The notes below the pieces were generated by a model. It was not told where the DNA came from. It made no database searches and saw nothing but the letters and a program-made list of their open reading frames with translations. From Chitinophagales bacterium (GTDB lineage: Bacteria > Bacteroidota > Bacteroidia > Chitinophagales > Chitinophagaceae): DNA of 64,000 bases. Location: assembly GCA_013297995.1 (NCBI GenBank), contig JAAFJB010000002.1:16155-80154 (forward strand), read 5' to 3'. Of the stretch, positions 41,088-51,019 are shown one piece after another. Each line of letters begins with the position of its first letter. Position 1 is the stretch's first letter. Made by a program: the position numbers and the translations under genes.

Positions 41088-42359
41088 TTATTCATATCTA
41101 AGTGCAACAATAGGGTTTAACCGCGCTGCTTTCATTGCTGGATAAATGCCAGCACCTAACCCTACTAACGAGCAGATTATAATCCCTATTGCTACCCAAG
41201 CCCATGGTATTACAAACCCGGTATCTAGTATAATTCCAAAAATATTACCCACCAATATTCCTAGAACTATGCCAAACAATGCACCGAGCAAACTAATAAT
41301 TAAGCTTTCAAATAAAAATTGCTGACGAACATATTTGCTTTTTCCACCAATGGCTTTTATCAATCCCACTTCCTTAGTACGCTCATTCACAGAAACCAAC
41401 ATAATATTCATCAACCCAATGGCAGCACCAATTAGGGTTATCAATCCAATAGCACTGGCAGCACCTGTGATACTACTTAGAAATCCAATAAACAATTCAG
41501 CAAACTTATCGCTCTTCTCAATTGCAAAATTATTTTCTTCGGTAGGGGTTAACTTTCTTACCGCTCTAAAAATGGAAGTTGCTTCATCACTTGAAACAGG
41601 AATTTCCTTCACATTTTTAACCACCACCCCTATTAAGTAAGAGGGATTAATATTTGAGTAGCGACGGATATTGGTATAAGAAGTGAGTACCATATCATCT
41701 TGTCGCATCATGGCACTTGATCCCTTGCTTTTCAGTAATCCTACCACACGATAGGGTGTGCTGCCCACTTTAATAATTTTATCAATGCAGGTTTCGGCAC
41801 GATTACCAAATAATTTTGCTGCCACATTACTGCCTACCAAACAGATATTTCTACCACTTTGCACATCAAGGCTATTCAGGTTTCGGCCAATATCAATATT
41901 ATATCCATTCACCGCCAAATAGTTTTCATCACCGCCCCATACCGTAATTTGAGGATTGGTTTTCTTATCTTTATATCTTAATTCCTGTTGATTGGGCCCC
42001 CTTCTATAAATTGCAATATTTGATCCAGGAAATGCATAATTCAATTTGAAAAATTCGGCTTCTTCTAATCGGATGGGTTTGCCCAGATTAGACTTTTTTA
42101 CTTTTAATCCGCGTTTGGTTTTTTTTACTTCATCCCCACCACCAAAATTCACCCTCGATTCTTTGTATCGAATATTGTAAGCATTGGCTCCCATAGAAGA
42201 AAAGCTTTCTTTCAAACTCTGGTTCATGGCTTCAATAGCCGTTATAATACCAATTAATGCCATGATGCCAAAAGCAATAATTGCAACGGTAATACCTGCC
42301 CTAAGTTTATTGCTTTTAACGGTACGCCAAGCCAGAATAAAAGAGTCGAATGCTGTCAT
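41088..42359 (-). CDS. ABC transporter permease (MacB/FtsX family)
   Basis: MacB-like periplasmic domain and FtsX C-terminus (NIMLVSVNERTKEVGLIKAIGGK). Confidence 0.9.
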   Translation of the reverse strand: MTAFDSFILAWRTVKSNKLRAGITVAIIAFGIMALIGIITAIEAMNQSLKESFSSMGANAYNIRYKESRVNFGGGDEVKKTKRGLKVKKSNLGKPIRLEEAEFFKLNYAFPGSNIAIYRRGPNQQELRYKDKKTNPQITVWGGDENYLAVNGYNIDIGRNLNSLDVQSGRNICLVGSNVAAKLFGNRAETCIDKIIKVGSTPYRVVGLLKSKGSSAMMRQDDMVLTSYTNIRRYSNINPSYLIGVVVKNVKEIPVSSDEATSIFRAVRKLTPTEENNFAIEKSDKFAELFIGFLSSITGAASAIGLITLIGAAIGLMNIMLVSVNERTKEVGLIKAIGGKSKYVRQQFLFESLIISLLGALFGIVLGILVGNIFGIILDTGFVIPWAWVAIGIIICSLVGLGAGIYPAMKAARLNPIVALRYE

Positions 42360-42446
42360 CTAATGAGTTTGAATTAAATATCCTTTTATAAAGATAACTT
42401 CAATTCATTAAAAGCACAGCACTGCAAGCGGAATTATGAAGAGTGG

Positions 42447-43835
42447 TTAAAAATACAACCAATTGAGCACTATAGAAGGAAGAATGCCAATTGCAATTAT
42501 TCCAGCAGCCAGTAAAAGAACACCAAGTTTAAACCCAGTAGTAATTTCATTCAGTTCTGGTTGACCTTCTTTAAAGTACATTGATTGAATTACTTTAAAA
42601 TAATAATATACACTTACTGCCGCAAATAATACAGCCGCTATAACCATCCATAAAGCCCCTCCTGCTTTTACCACAGAAGCCAACATATAGTATTTTGCAA
42701 AAAAACCAGCAGTAAGCGGAATACCAGCCAGTGACAACAAGAATACAGTGGCAGAAAAAGCAAGAACGGGACTAGCTGCTGCCAATCCATTCAATCCATC
42801 AAAAGTATAGTCCTTCACTTTCATGAGCACTGCAAAAAAACCAATGGTAGCCAAACAATAAGCCACTGTGTAGAGAAGTATTCCTTGATAGGCCATATCA
42901 TTATAACTGTACAAAGCAAACAACATAAAACCAGCCTGTGCAATACTTGAATAGGCCAACATCCGTTTAATACTTCTTTGAAATACTGCGGTAATATTAC
43001 CCACAAATAATGTGGCAATGATTACAATGGATAATAATATTTTCCAACTAGGCCCTAACAATGCAGCATTGGCATCAAATACTTTAATAAAAGCAAAGAA
43101 ACCCGCTGCCTTTACTATGGTGGCCATAAAGGAGGTAAATACAGTGGGGGCGCCATCGTAAACATCTGGCGTCCAAAAATGAAAAGGAGCTGCAGACACT
43201 TTAAAACACAGGGAGACAAATAAAAGTATCAATCCACCTGCCTGAAGAAAGGATACCCCTTGTGTTCCTAAAGAAAGTGGCTGAACTGATTGCACACTTA
43301 ATGTAAATGATCCTGTTGCTCCATACAGCAATGCAATTCCCATCAACATAATACCCGTAGAAAAAGCTCCCATTAAAAAATATTTAAGCGATGCTTCGTT
43401 GCTTTTTAAATTTCTTTTATCGGCTCCAGTAAGAATATAAAGTGGAATGGAAAGAATTTCAATACCAAGGAACAACATCAATAACCCATTAAAAGAAGTG
43501 AGTATAGTGGTGCCGCACAGCACAAAAAATATAAGTGCATAATACTCAGCAGTGTGAATGCCTACTTTTTCTATTTCTTTGCCGCAGAGTAAAACAAATA
43601 GTAAAGTAGAAGCGATAAGTATGGTATTAAAATAAAGACCCAGCTTATTAAAATATAAGAGTTCGTGGGTATTTACCTGAATAGAGAAAATACCATAACT
43701 GTTGAGCAAATTTACGCCCAACAAAATGAATAAAGCTACTATAGCGGTTAATGTAATGCTTGATTTATGCTTGGTAAATATACCAGTGAACATCATTACC
43801 ACTCCCAATATTGCCGAAACTATTATTGCGTTCAT
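42447..43835 (-). CDS. nuoN: NADH-quinone oxidoreductase subunit N
   Basis: Antiporter-like multi-TM protein; last gene in the nuo cluster. Confidence 0.93.
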   Translation of the reverse strand: MNAIIVSAILGVVMMFTGIFTKHKSSITLTAIVALFILLGVNLLNSYGIFSIQVNTHELLYFNKLGLYFNTILIASTLLFVLLCGKEIEKVGIHTAEYYALIFFVLCGTTILTSFNGLLMLFLGIEILSIPLYILTGADKRNLKSNEASLKYFLMGAFSTGIMLMGIALLYGATGSFTLSVQSVQPLSLGTQGVSFLQAGGLILLFVSLCFKVSAAPFHFWTPDVYDGAPTVFTSFMATIVKAAGFFAFIKVFDANAALLGPSWKILLSIVIIATLFVGNITAVFQRSIKRMLAYSSIAQAGFMLFALYSYNDMAYQGILLYTVAYCLATIGFFAVLMKVKDYTFDGLNGLAAASPVLAFSATVFLLSLAGIPLTAGFFAKYYMLASVVKAGGALWMVIAAVLFAAVSVYYYFKVIQSMYFKEGQPELNEITTGFKLGVLLLAAGIIAIGILPSIVLNWLYF

Positions 43836-43853
43836 AATTGCTGGATCGTTCTT

Positions 43854-45323
43854 TTAGTTTTTTACAAATAATGCCCTAACACTGTCTTTTGTGAGTTCAA
43901 TCATGGGCTGCGGAAATACCCCAAATACAATAACCAGTATTGCAATAATCACCAATGCTAATTTTACATTCAAAGGAAGATCCATTGCATTTTCCGTTCT
44001 TGCACTTAGGTTTCCATAAATAATTTTCTGTACCATATTCAATGTATATACTGCTGCTAGTATAATGCTGATACCTGCTACCGCAGCCATCCATATATTA
44101 TGGCCAAACAATCCATTGAACATTAAAAATTCGCCTACAAATGCATTGGTCAAGGGTAACGCAATATTTGCCAATGCCATTAGCACCAATAGTATAGCCA
44201 TTGCCGGGGCTTTCTGTGCCAGCCCCCCTAACTCACTCAACTTTCTGGTACCCAATTGTTTTTCAATTAAGTCGGCCAAAATCCACAATCCAATTACATT
44301 AATTCCGTGATTGAACATTTGAATCATCACGCCCGTTAATGCGGAGGGATTATTGGTAAAAATAGCAGCACTCATTAAACCAATATGCGCTATAGATGAA
44401 TAGGCAATGAGTCTTTTAATATCATCTTGGCGAATGGCAATCAGCGAAGCATAAATCATACCGATTACAGAGAGTATAATTACGGTATTAGAAAATTGCG
44501 CGGTAGCCAACGGAAACATGGGAATCAACCAACGAACCACCGCAAATAGTCCCATCTTTACCATCACCCCGCTCATTACCATGGTAGTGGCGGTAGGCGA
44601 TTGTTCATAAGCATCTGGCTGCCAAGTATGAAAGGGGAAAATGGGCATTTTAATGGCGAATGCCACAAAAAACAACCAGAATAAAAGCGATTGATGTACA
44701 GCATCTAATTTCACCGCATATAATGAGGCTATGGAAAAAGAATGATCTGCCGTTTGAAAATACATATACAGCAAACCCACCAACATTAATAAAGATCCAA
44801 TAAAGGTGTAGATAAAAAATTTAAAGGTAACGGCAATGCGTTTTTCACCACCCCATAAAGAGCATAGAAAATAAACAGGTATCAACGCCAGCTCCCAAAA
44901 GAAATAAAACAAGAGTGCATCGGTTGCTAGAAAAACGCCCATTAGTCCCGCCTGTGTTAACAACATCAATCCAAAAAATGCAGATGCATTTTTATATTCA
45001 TTCCTATACACAGCAGTAAAGATTAATGGATAAACCACCGCTGTAAGTAGGCAAAGCATTTTCCCCATGCCATCCATCTTTAGGGTAAACCTACTGCCCA
45101 AATCGCTTAACCAGGCTGTATCATAGCCGATTGAACTAGGCGTGTAAACGGCTATTAAAGCAAGCCCCAGCGTTGCCACCGAAGCCAGTAAAGAAAAATA
45201 TTTGGCGGCATTGCCCTGCTTCAAACCGAAGCAGATTAAGCCAGTTGCCAATGGAATTAATAAGAGTAATAAAGCTATCATTATTGCTGCGCTACTTTGT
45301 GAACGATTAAAATAATTTTTCAA
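43854..45323 (-). CDS. nuoM: NADH-quinone oxidoreductase subunit M
   Basis: Proton-pumping subunit motifs (FFWELALIPVYFL, FPFHTWQPDAY, AYSSIAHIGL). Confidence 0.93.
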   Translation of the reverse strand: MKNYFNRSQSSAAIMIALLLLLIPLATGLICFGLKQGNAAKYFSLLASVATLGLALIAVYTPSSIGYDTAWLSDLGSRFTLKMDGMGKMLCLLTAVVYPLIFTAVYRNEYKNASAFFGLMLLTQAGLMGVFLATDALLFYFFWELALIPVYFLCSLWGGEKRIAVTFKFFIYTFIGSLLMLVGLLYMYFQTADHSFSIASLYAVKLDAVHQSLLFWLFFVAFAIKMPIFPFHTWQPDAYEQSPTATTMVMSGVMVKMGLFAVVRWLIPMFPLATAQFSNTVIILSVIGMIYASLIAIRQDDIKRLIAYSSIAHIGLMSAAIFTNNPSALTGVMIQMFNHGINVIGLWILADLIEKQLGTRKLSELGGLAQKAPAMAILLVLMALANIALPLTNAFVGEFLMFNGLFGHNIWMAAVAGISIILAAVYTLNMVQKIIYGNLSARTENAMDLPLNVKLALVIIAILVIVFGVFPQPMIELTKDSVRALFVKN

Positions 45324-47259
45324 CTAATTTGGTAATGGTAATATCATTGAACCATACAATAAAGAAAACCACCATGGCCAAAATCATAATCAATAAATAA
45401 CTGGCTACTTGTCCACTCTGCACCAATCTCAACTGCCTAGATAAATAAGCCACCAGTTTACCCACCCCATTTACAGCTCCATCAATACCCGTTTTCTCTA
45501 TCACATTTTTTAACAGCCCAGAAAAAGCATGTAAAGGGCTTACAATTGCTTTATCATAAAGCTCGTCTATATACCATTTATTAGCCAGTATTTTTCCAAG
45601 ACCAGTGGCTTCAGCACTGTCTATTGCACTGATTTTTTTAAATTGGTTTACGGCAAATAGAATTACGCTTATTATTAATGCAGTAACCACACCCATCATT
45701 ATATATTCTTGGGAGTGACTGAGGTGATGCGTTTCACTCAACTTAGCCGACTCTGCAAAGATGGGTGATAAAAAATGTTCCAACCAATGTTTATCGGCTG
45801 CGAATACTTCGGGTATGCCAATAAATCCACCCACTACAGAAAGTATGGCTAATACAATCAGCGGGAAAGTCATTGCCAGGGGGCTTTCATGCAAGTGATG
45901 TTCTTGTTCGTGACTCCCCCTGAAATTCCCCAAAAAAGTAAGGGTATAGAGGCGGAACATATAAAAAGCGGTCATTAATGCACCACCCACCCCAATAAAA
46001 TAGTAGAGTGGATTTTTTGCAAAAGCAGCTACTAATATTTCATCTTTTGAGAAAAATCCGGAAAAGGGAGGTATACCTGCAATGGCTAGACAAGCCAGTA
46101 AAAAAGTAATATGGGTGATGGGCATGTACTTTTTTAGGTTACCCATTTTACGAATATCTTGTTCATGGTGCATGGCATGAATAACAGAGCCGGCACCCAA
46201 AAACAGCAGGGCTTTAAAGAAAGCATGCGTCATCACATGAAAAACAGCACCTGTATACGCGCCAACACCAAGTGCCAAAAACATATATCCCAACTGACTC
46301 ACCGTTGAATATGCCAACACTTTTTTAATATCATTTTGTTTAAGCGCAATGGTTGCAGCAAAGATGGCAGTAGTTAGTCCCACTATAGCTACCAGGGTTT
46401 GCGTTGTAGGTGCCAGGGTATATAAAATATTACTTCTGGCAATCATATAAATACCAGCGGTAACCATGGTAGCTGCGTGAATTAACGCAGATACCGGAGT
46501 AGGGCCTGCCATAGCATCGGGCAACCAAGTGTACAATGGAATCTGTGCGCTCTTACCCATTGCACCTATAAATAATAAGGTGGTAATGGCAGTGATATCA
46601 GCAGCAGAGAGTTGGTGAATATGGGTAAATACCTCCGAATAAGAAACAGTACCTAGGCGATACAATAACCAAAATACAGCTAGTAAAAATCCTAGGTCGC
46701 CAATACGATTCATGATGAATGCTTTTTTAGCTGCATAATTATAATCGCCATTTTTAAACCAGTAGCCAATGAGAAGATAAGAGCAAAGCCCCACCCCTTC
46801 CCATCCTATAAACATAATGATATAGTTACCACCCATCACGAGCAATAACATAGAAAATATAAAAAGATTGAGGTAGGCAAAATAGCGCGCATAATGCTGC
46901 GGCTCTTCCTCTTTCATATATGCTGTTGAATACAAATGAATGAGGAAGCCAATGCCAGTAATGATGAGTAAAAAAAGCACAGAAAGCTGGTCTACTTGAA
47001 ACTCAAATGGAATGGTAAATGCATCCGTTTTTATAAAATCAAATAGGGTAACAACCGACTCTAATGGTTTACCACCAGCCAGTAGTGATGAATCGAATAA
47101 TACCAATCCAAATAAATAACTAGAAGCCAATAGCGATAAAAAGATCATTCCTGAGCCAATGATGCCAACGGCAGATTTTGAAAGATGTTTTCTGCCCAGC
47201 CCATTCACTAGAAAACCTAGTAGGGGAAACAGGGGTACTAAAAATGCAATTTTACTCAT
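45307..47259 (-). CDS. nuoL: NADH-quinone oxidoreductase subunit L
   Basis: GWEGVGLCSYLLIGYW, PLYTWLPDAMAGPTPVSALIHAATMV. Confidence 0.95.
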   Translation of the reverse strand: MSKIAFLVPLFPLLGFLVNGLGRKHLSKSAVGIIGSGMIFLSLLASSYLFGLVLFDSSLLAGGKPLESVVTLFDFIKTDAFTIPFEFQVDQLSVLFLLIITGIGFLIHLYSTAYMKEEEPQHYARYFAYLNLFIFSMLLLVMGGNYIIMFIGWEGVGLCSYLLIGYWFKNGDYNYAAKKAFIMNRIGDLGFLLAVFWLLYRLGTVSYSEVFTHIHQLSAADITAITTLLFIGAMGKSAQIPLYTWLPDAMAGPTPVSALIHAATMVTAGIYMIARSNILYTLAPTTQTLVAIVGLTTAIFAATIALKQNDIKKVLAYSTVSQLGYMFLALGVGAYTGAVFHVMTHAFFKALLFLGAGSVIHAMHHEQDIRKMGNLKKYMPITHITFLLACLAIAGIPPFSGFFSKDEILVAAFAKNPLYYFIGVGGALMTAFYMFRLYTLTFLGNFRGSHEQEHHLHESPLAMTFPLIVLAILSVVGGFIGIPEVFAADKHWLEHFLSPIFAESAKLSETHHLSHSQEYIMMGVVTALIISVILFAVNQFKKISAIDSAEATGLGKILANKWYIDELYDKAIVSPLHAFSGLLKNVIEKTGIDGAVNGVGKLVAYLSRQLRLVQSGQVASYLLIMILAMVVFFIVWFNDITITKLVEKLF

Positions 47260-47276
47260 ATACTAAGTTGCGGGTA

Positions 47277-47612
47277 TTAGTTTTTTAATCGGTTTAAGAA
47301 ATTAATATCTACCGAATGTGTATTCCTATACATCATCACTATAATGGCCAATCCAACACTCACTTCAGCGGCAGCCACTACCATAATAAAAAACACAAAT
47401 AATTGTGCTTCTATTCCTACAGAAGCATTGGGGTTAGCCGCTAATGCAGCTCCATGGTGCATTTTAGAAAAAGCCACTAACAAGAGATTCACCGCATTCA
47501 GCATCAACTCTACACACATGAAAACAATGATGGCATTTCTTCTTGTAAGCACTCCAATAATACCAATGCTAAACAAGGTTAAACAGAAATAGATATAATA
47601 TTGAATGGGCAT
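47277..47612 (-). CDS. nuoK: NADH-quinone oxidoreductase subunit K
   Basis: Small 3-TM protein, CVELMLNAVNL and AAAEVSVGLAI motifs. Confidence 0.94.
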   Translation of the reverse strand: MPIQYYIYFCLTLFSIGIIGVLTRRNAIIVFMCVELMLNAVNLLLVAFSKMHHGAALAANPNASVGIEAQLFVFFIMVVAAAEVSVGLAIIVMMYRNTHSVDINFLNRLKN

Positions 47613-47691
47613 TATTGAGTTATTTGGTTATTGAGTTATTAAGTTATTGGGTTAATTGAGTTTATTAAGTTATTTGGTTATTGGGTTATTA
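47613..47691 (+). repeat. degenerate 8-bp-period AT-rich tandem repeat (GTTATTNR) between nuoK and nuoJ
   Basis: About 10 units: gagttattt ggttatt gagttatt aagttatt gggttaatt gagtttatt aagttattt ggttatt gggttatt aa. Confidence 0.85.
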
Positions 47692-48192
47692 ATCTTTTTT
47701 TCCGATGACTACTGCGCCCACCATGGCACTTAAAAACAGCACACTACTTATCTCAAAAGGCACAACAAAATCACTAAAGAGTGCTTTTCCTAAATTCTTA
47801 ATCAACCCAATATCACCTGTTTTCAATAACACATTTCTAGCTGAAATTTCGCTTGCTTGTCGCACCAATGATACAAGCACTATTAAAAAACATCCACCAG
47901 CAACTACTCCTGTTAGTTTCATCCACCAGTTTTTTCTTGGCTCGGTTGCAGCGTTCAAATTCATCAACATAATTACAAAAAGAAACAATACCATTATAGC
48001 TCCTGCATAAACAATAAGATTTACAATGGCCAAGAACTGAGCGTTTAATAATATATAGTGACCAGAAATGGCAAAGAAAACAACAATTAGCCAAAGCACA
48101 CTATGCACAGGGTTTTTACTCACCAGTACCATTATAGCACTGAAGATGGCCAATGTGCTTAAAAAGAAAAATAATATTTGTATCGTACTCAT
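47689..48192 (-). CDS. nuoJ: NADH-quinone oxidoreductase subunit J
   Basis: NPVHSVLWLIVVFFAISGHYILLNAQFLAIVNLIVYAGAIMVLFLFVIMLM. Confidence 0.94.
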   Translation of the reverse strand: MSTIQILFFFLSTLAIFSAIMVLVSKNPVHSVLWLIVVFFAISGHYILLNAQFLAIVNLIVYAGAIMVLFLFVIMLMNLNAATEPRKNWWMKLTGVVAGGCFLIVLVSLVRQASEISARNVLLKTGDIGLIKNLGKALFSDFVVPFEISSVLFLSAMVGAVVIGKKD

Positions 48193-48249
48193 ATATCGAA
48201 TTAAGCATTAATAATTAAGCACTATTGCCTTATTATTAACAGTCATTTT

Positions 48250-48801
48250 TTAATTATCAACTCTCTTCTCTCCCCTTGCTTTTGCATATTCTGCTGGCTC
48301 AGTAATGGGATTGGGAATAAGTAATTCTTCCTTTCCATAAATAAACCCTTTTCTGGTAAAGTTAGCAGGCGCAAAAGTCTCGCTTAAATAAATAGCGTCT
48401 TTAGGGCAGGCTTCTTCGCACAATCCACAGAAAATGCAGCGCAACATATTAATTTCATACTTGGCTGCATATTTTTCTTCTCTGTATAAATGCTCTTCAC
48501 CTTCCATCCGTTCAGCACCTTCCATGGTGATGGCTTCGGCGGGACAAGCTACGGCACATAATCCGCACGCAGTGCAGTTTTCTCTTCCTTCCTCATCGCG
48601 GTTTAGCACGTGCAGCCCTCGGAAAACGGGACTAAACTCGCGCTTTTCTTCTGGGTATCTAATGGTAGGTTGTTTCTTAAAAATATGGCTGAAAGTAATG
48701 GCCATACCCTTAACGATAGATGGGATATACATCCGCTCCATCAAAGTCATAGGTTCTCTGCTGACTGATTTTCCTCTATTTGTTAACGCTTGCATTTGCA
48801 A
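48250..48801 (-). CDS. nuoI: NADH-quinone oxidoreductase subunit I
   Basis: Two 4Fe-4S motifs CTACGLCAVACP and CIFCGLCEEACP. Confidence 0.95.
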   Translation of the reverse strand: MQMQALTNRGKSVSREPMTLMERMYIPSIVKGMAITFSHIFKKQPTIRYPEEKREFSPVFRGLHVLNRDEEGRENCTACGLCAVACPAEAITMEGAERMEGEEHLYREEKYAAKYEINMLRCIFCGLCEEACPKDAIYLSETFAPANFTRKGFIYGKEELLIPNPITEPAEYAKARGEKRVDN

Positions 48802-48828
48802 TTTATCTTTTAATATTATTATCCATCC

Positions 48829-48862
48829 TAATAACTCAATATCTCAATAACTTAATAACTAA
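48829..48862 (+). repeat. short repeat block related to 47613-47691, in inverted orientation, between nuoI and nuoH
   Basis: taataactcaatatctcaataacttaataactaa; CAATAACTTAATAACT (48845-48860) is the exact reverse complement of 47634-47649. Confidence 0.8.
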
Positions 48863-49912
48863 CTACCCCTGTCTCCACAGTATAAACGCCCCTGTAATAA
48901 GCATATTGAATAAAGCAAGGGGTATTAAACTCTTCCAGCCTAAGTTCATCAATTGATCGTATCTAAACCTTGGAATGGTCCACCTAATCCACATAAACAC
49001 AAATACAAAAAACACTATTTTAGTGAGCAAAGCCAGCAAGCCTAATATGGCTGCGATATTGGGAGCCAGCGTGGTTTCATCTAGAAAAGGAATATCAAAT
49101 CCTCCAAAAAAAAGACTGGCCATTACTGCACTGCTCATAATCATATTGATGTATTCGGAGAAGAGATAAAAGCCCAGTTTCATAGAAGAATATTCTTGGT
49201 GGTAACCAAAATTTAATTCATTCTCTGCTTCTGGCAGATCAAAGGGGGTTCTATTACATTCAGCCATTGCGCATACAAAGAATATGATGAATCCAAGGGG
49301 TTGATAAGCAATATTCCACAAGCTACCAACCGCCATTTGTTGGTCAACAATGGTTCTTAAACTTAAGGACCCCGATACCATCAACACAGCAATAAGGGAA
49401 AGTCCCATTGCGAGTTCATAGCTGATAGCCTGTGATGCGCCACGCAGGGCAGACATAAGCGAGAACTTATTATTAGAAGCCCATCCACCAATCATAATGC
49501 CATAAACACCCATACTAACTACCCCAAAAATATAGAGGATACCGATATTGATATCAGCAATTTGTAGGTCAATTTTCCTACCAAATAATTCCACACTACT
49601 GCTCCAAGGAATCACGGCACAGGTCATTAGTGCAGCGGTCATTGCCAAGCCAGGCCCCAATACAAACAATGCTTTGTTGGCGGTATTGGGAATGATTTCT
49701 TCTTTCATAATCAACTTCAAACCATCTGCAAAGGGTTGAAATAAACCGAAGGGACCCGCCCTATTAGGACCAGGCCTGTCTTGCAAAATAGCAGCTACCT
49801 TCCGCTCTGCAAAAGTGGTATAGAGGGCAATACCGAGACTAGCAAATACAATAACTGCAATAAGAACCAGTTTTTCTAGTAGTAATATCCAATCGAATGC
49901 CAATAGTGTCAT
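48863..49912 (-). CDS. nuoH: NADH-quinone oxidoreductase subunit H
   Basis: ERKVAAILQDRPGPNRAGPFGLFQPFADGLK; ECNRTPFDLPEAENEL. Confidence 0.95.
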   Translation of the reverse strand: MTLLAFDWILLLEKLVLIAVIVFASLGIALYTTFAERKVAAILQDRPGPNRAGPFGLFQPFADGLKLIMKEEIIPNTANKALFVLGPGLAMTAALMTCAVIPWSSSVELFGRKIDLQIADINIGILYIFGVVSMGVYGIMIGGWASNNKFSLMSALRGASQAISYELAMGLSLIAVLMVSGSLSLRTIVDQQMAVGSLWNIAYQPLGFIIFFVCAMAECNRTPFDLPEAENELNFGYHQEYSSMKLGFYLFSEYINMIMSSAVMASLFFGGFDIPFLDETTLAPNIAAILGLLALLTKIVFFVFVFMWIRWTIPRFRYDQLMNLGWKSLIPLALFNMLITGAFILWRQG

Positions 49913-49921
49913 GGTATAGAA

Positions 49922-51019
49922 TTAGTCTTGATTAGGTTTAAAATCGGTAGTGTGTGCAGGGCGTTCCAACATACTCAAAGTAATATCGGGACGGTTTACA
50001 TCACTTACGGTGTGAATATCCATCAATAGTTTGGGTTTTCTTCCCCCATGTACTGCTTCGAAAGTTTCGGTAGGTTTATTAGTGCCTACAGAACCGGCAT
50101 AATGGCCTTGAGAAATAACGGAGTGACGATCAATTAAACGAGGTCCTTCGATAGTCCAGTCGCTCGTTTTTTTGGTATCAAAGCGACAGGTATTACAGAT
50201 CCATTCTTCTACTTCGCCCCACTCATCTTTTCTGGCGGTTACCCTAAAAACTTCATCGCCTCTATTCCATAAAGTAACTTTACCAGAGCAGGTGGGGCAG
50301 TCGCGATGTGCATCCATTGGTTTTAAAAACCAAACCCTATTTTTAAAGCGGAAAGTCTTGTCAGTTAAAGCCCCAACGGGACAAACATCAATTACGTTAC
50401 CGATAAAATCATTGTCCAGATTTTTTTCTATAAAAGTAGCAATCTCAGCGTGATCACCACGATCTAGAATACCGTGTTCTCTTTTATTGGTAAGTTGATC
50501 GGCGGTAAAAACACAACGGTAGCAAAGAATACAGCGGGTCATATGAAGCTGAATCTTATCACCCAGATCGTGTTTCTTAAAAGTTCTGCGTTGAAATTCA
50601 TAGCGGGTGCCTGCTTTACCATGCTCATAGCTTAGATCTTGTAAGTGGCATTCCCCGGCCTGATCGCAGATGGGGCAGTCTAGCGGGTGATTGATTAATA
50701 AAAATTCAACCACGCCATTGCGGGCATCCATTACTTTGTTGCTGGTAATATTTTTAACTTCCATACCATCCATAACGGTGGTGCGGCAACTAGCAACCAG
50801 TTTGGGCATTGGGCGAGGATCTTTTTCAGAACCTTTGCTTACTTCAACCAAACAGGTACGGCATTTACCACCGCTGCCTTCGAGCTTGCTATAATAGCAC
50901 ATGGCAGGAGGAGCAACTTCACCTCCAATTTTACGAGCCGCATTCAATATAGTGGTGCCGGCGGGCACTTCAATACTGATATTGTCGATGGTTAGTTTAA
51001 ATAATGGTTGTTCAGACAT
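49922..51019 (-). CDS. nuoG: NADH-quinone oxidoreductase subunit G, short form (2Fe-2S/4Fe-4S N-terminal part only)
   Basis: CYYSKLEGSGGKCRTCLVEV, CPICDQAGECHLQD, CILCYRCVF; 365 aa, no molybdopterin oxidoreductase domain. Confidence 0.9.
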   Translation of the reverse strand: MSEQPLFKLTIDNISIEVPAGTTILNAARKIGGEVAPPAMCYYSKLEGSGGKCRTCLVEVSKGSEKDPRPMPKLVASCRTTVMDGMEVKNITSNKVMDARNGVVEFLLINHPLDCPICDQAGECHLQDLSYEHGKAGTRYEFQRRTFKKHDLGDKIQLHMTRCILCYRCVFTADQLTNKREHGILDRGDHAEIATFIEKNLDNDFIGNVIDVCPVGALTDKTFRFKNRVWFLKPMDAHRDCPTCSGKVTLWNRGDEVFRVTARKDEWGEVEEWICNTCRFDTKKTSDWTIEGPRLIDRHSVISQGHYAGSVGTNKPTETFEAVHGGRKPKLLMDIHTVSDVNRPDITLSMLERPAHTTDFKPNQD

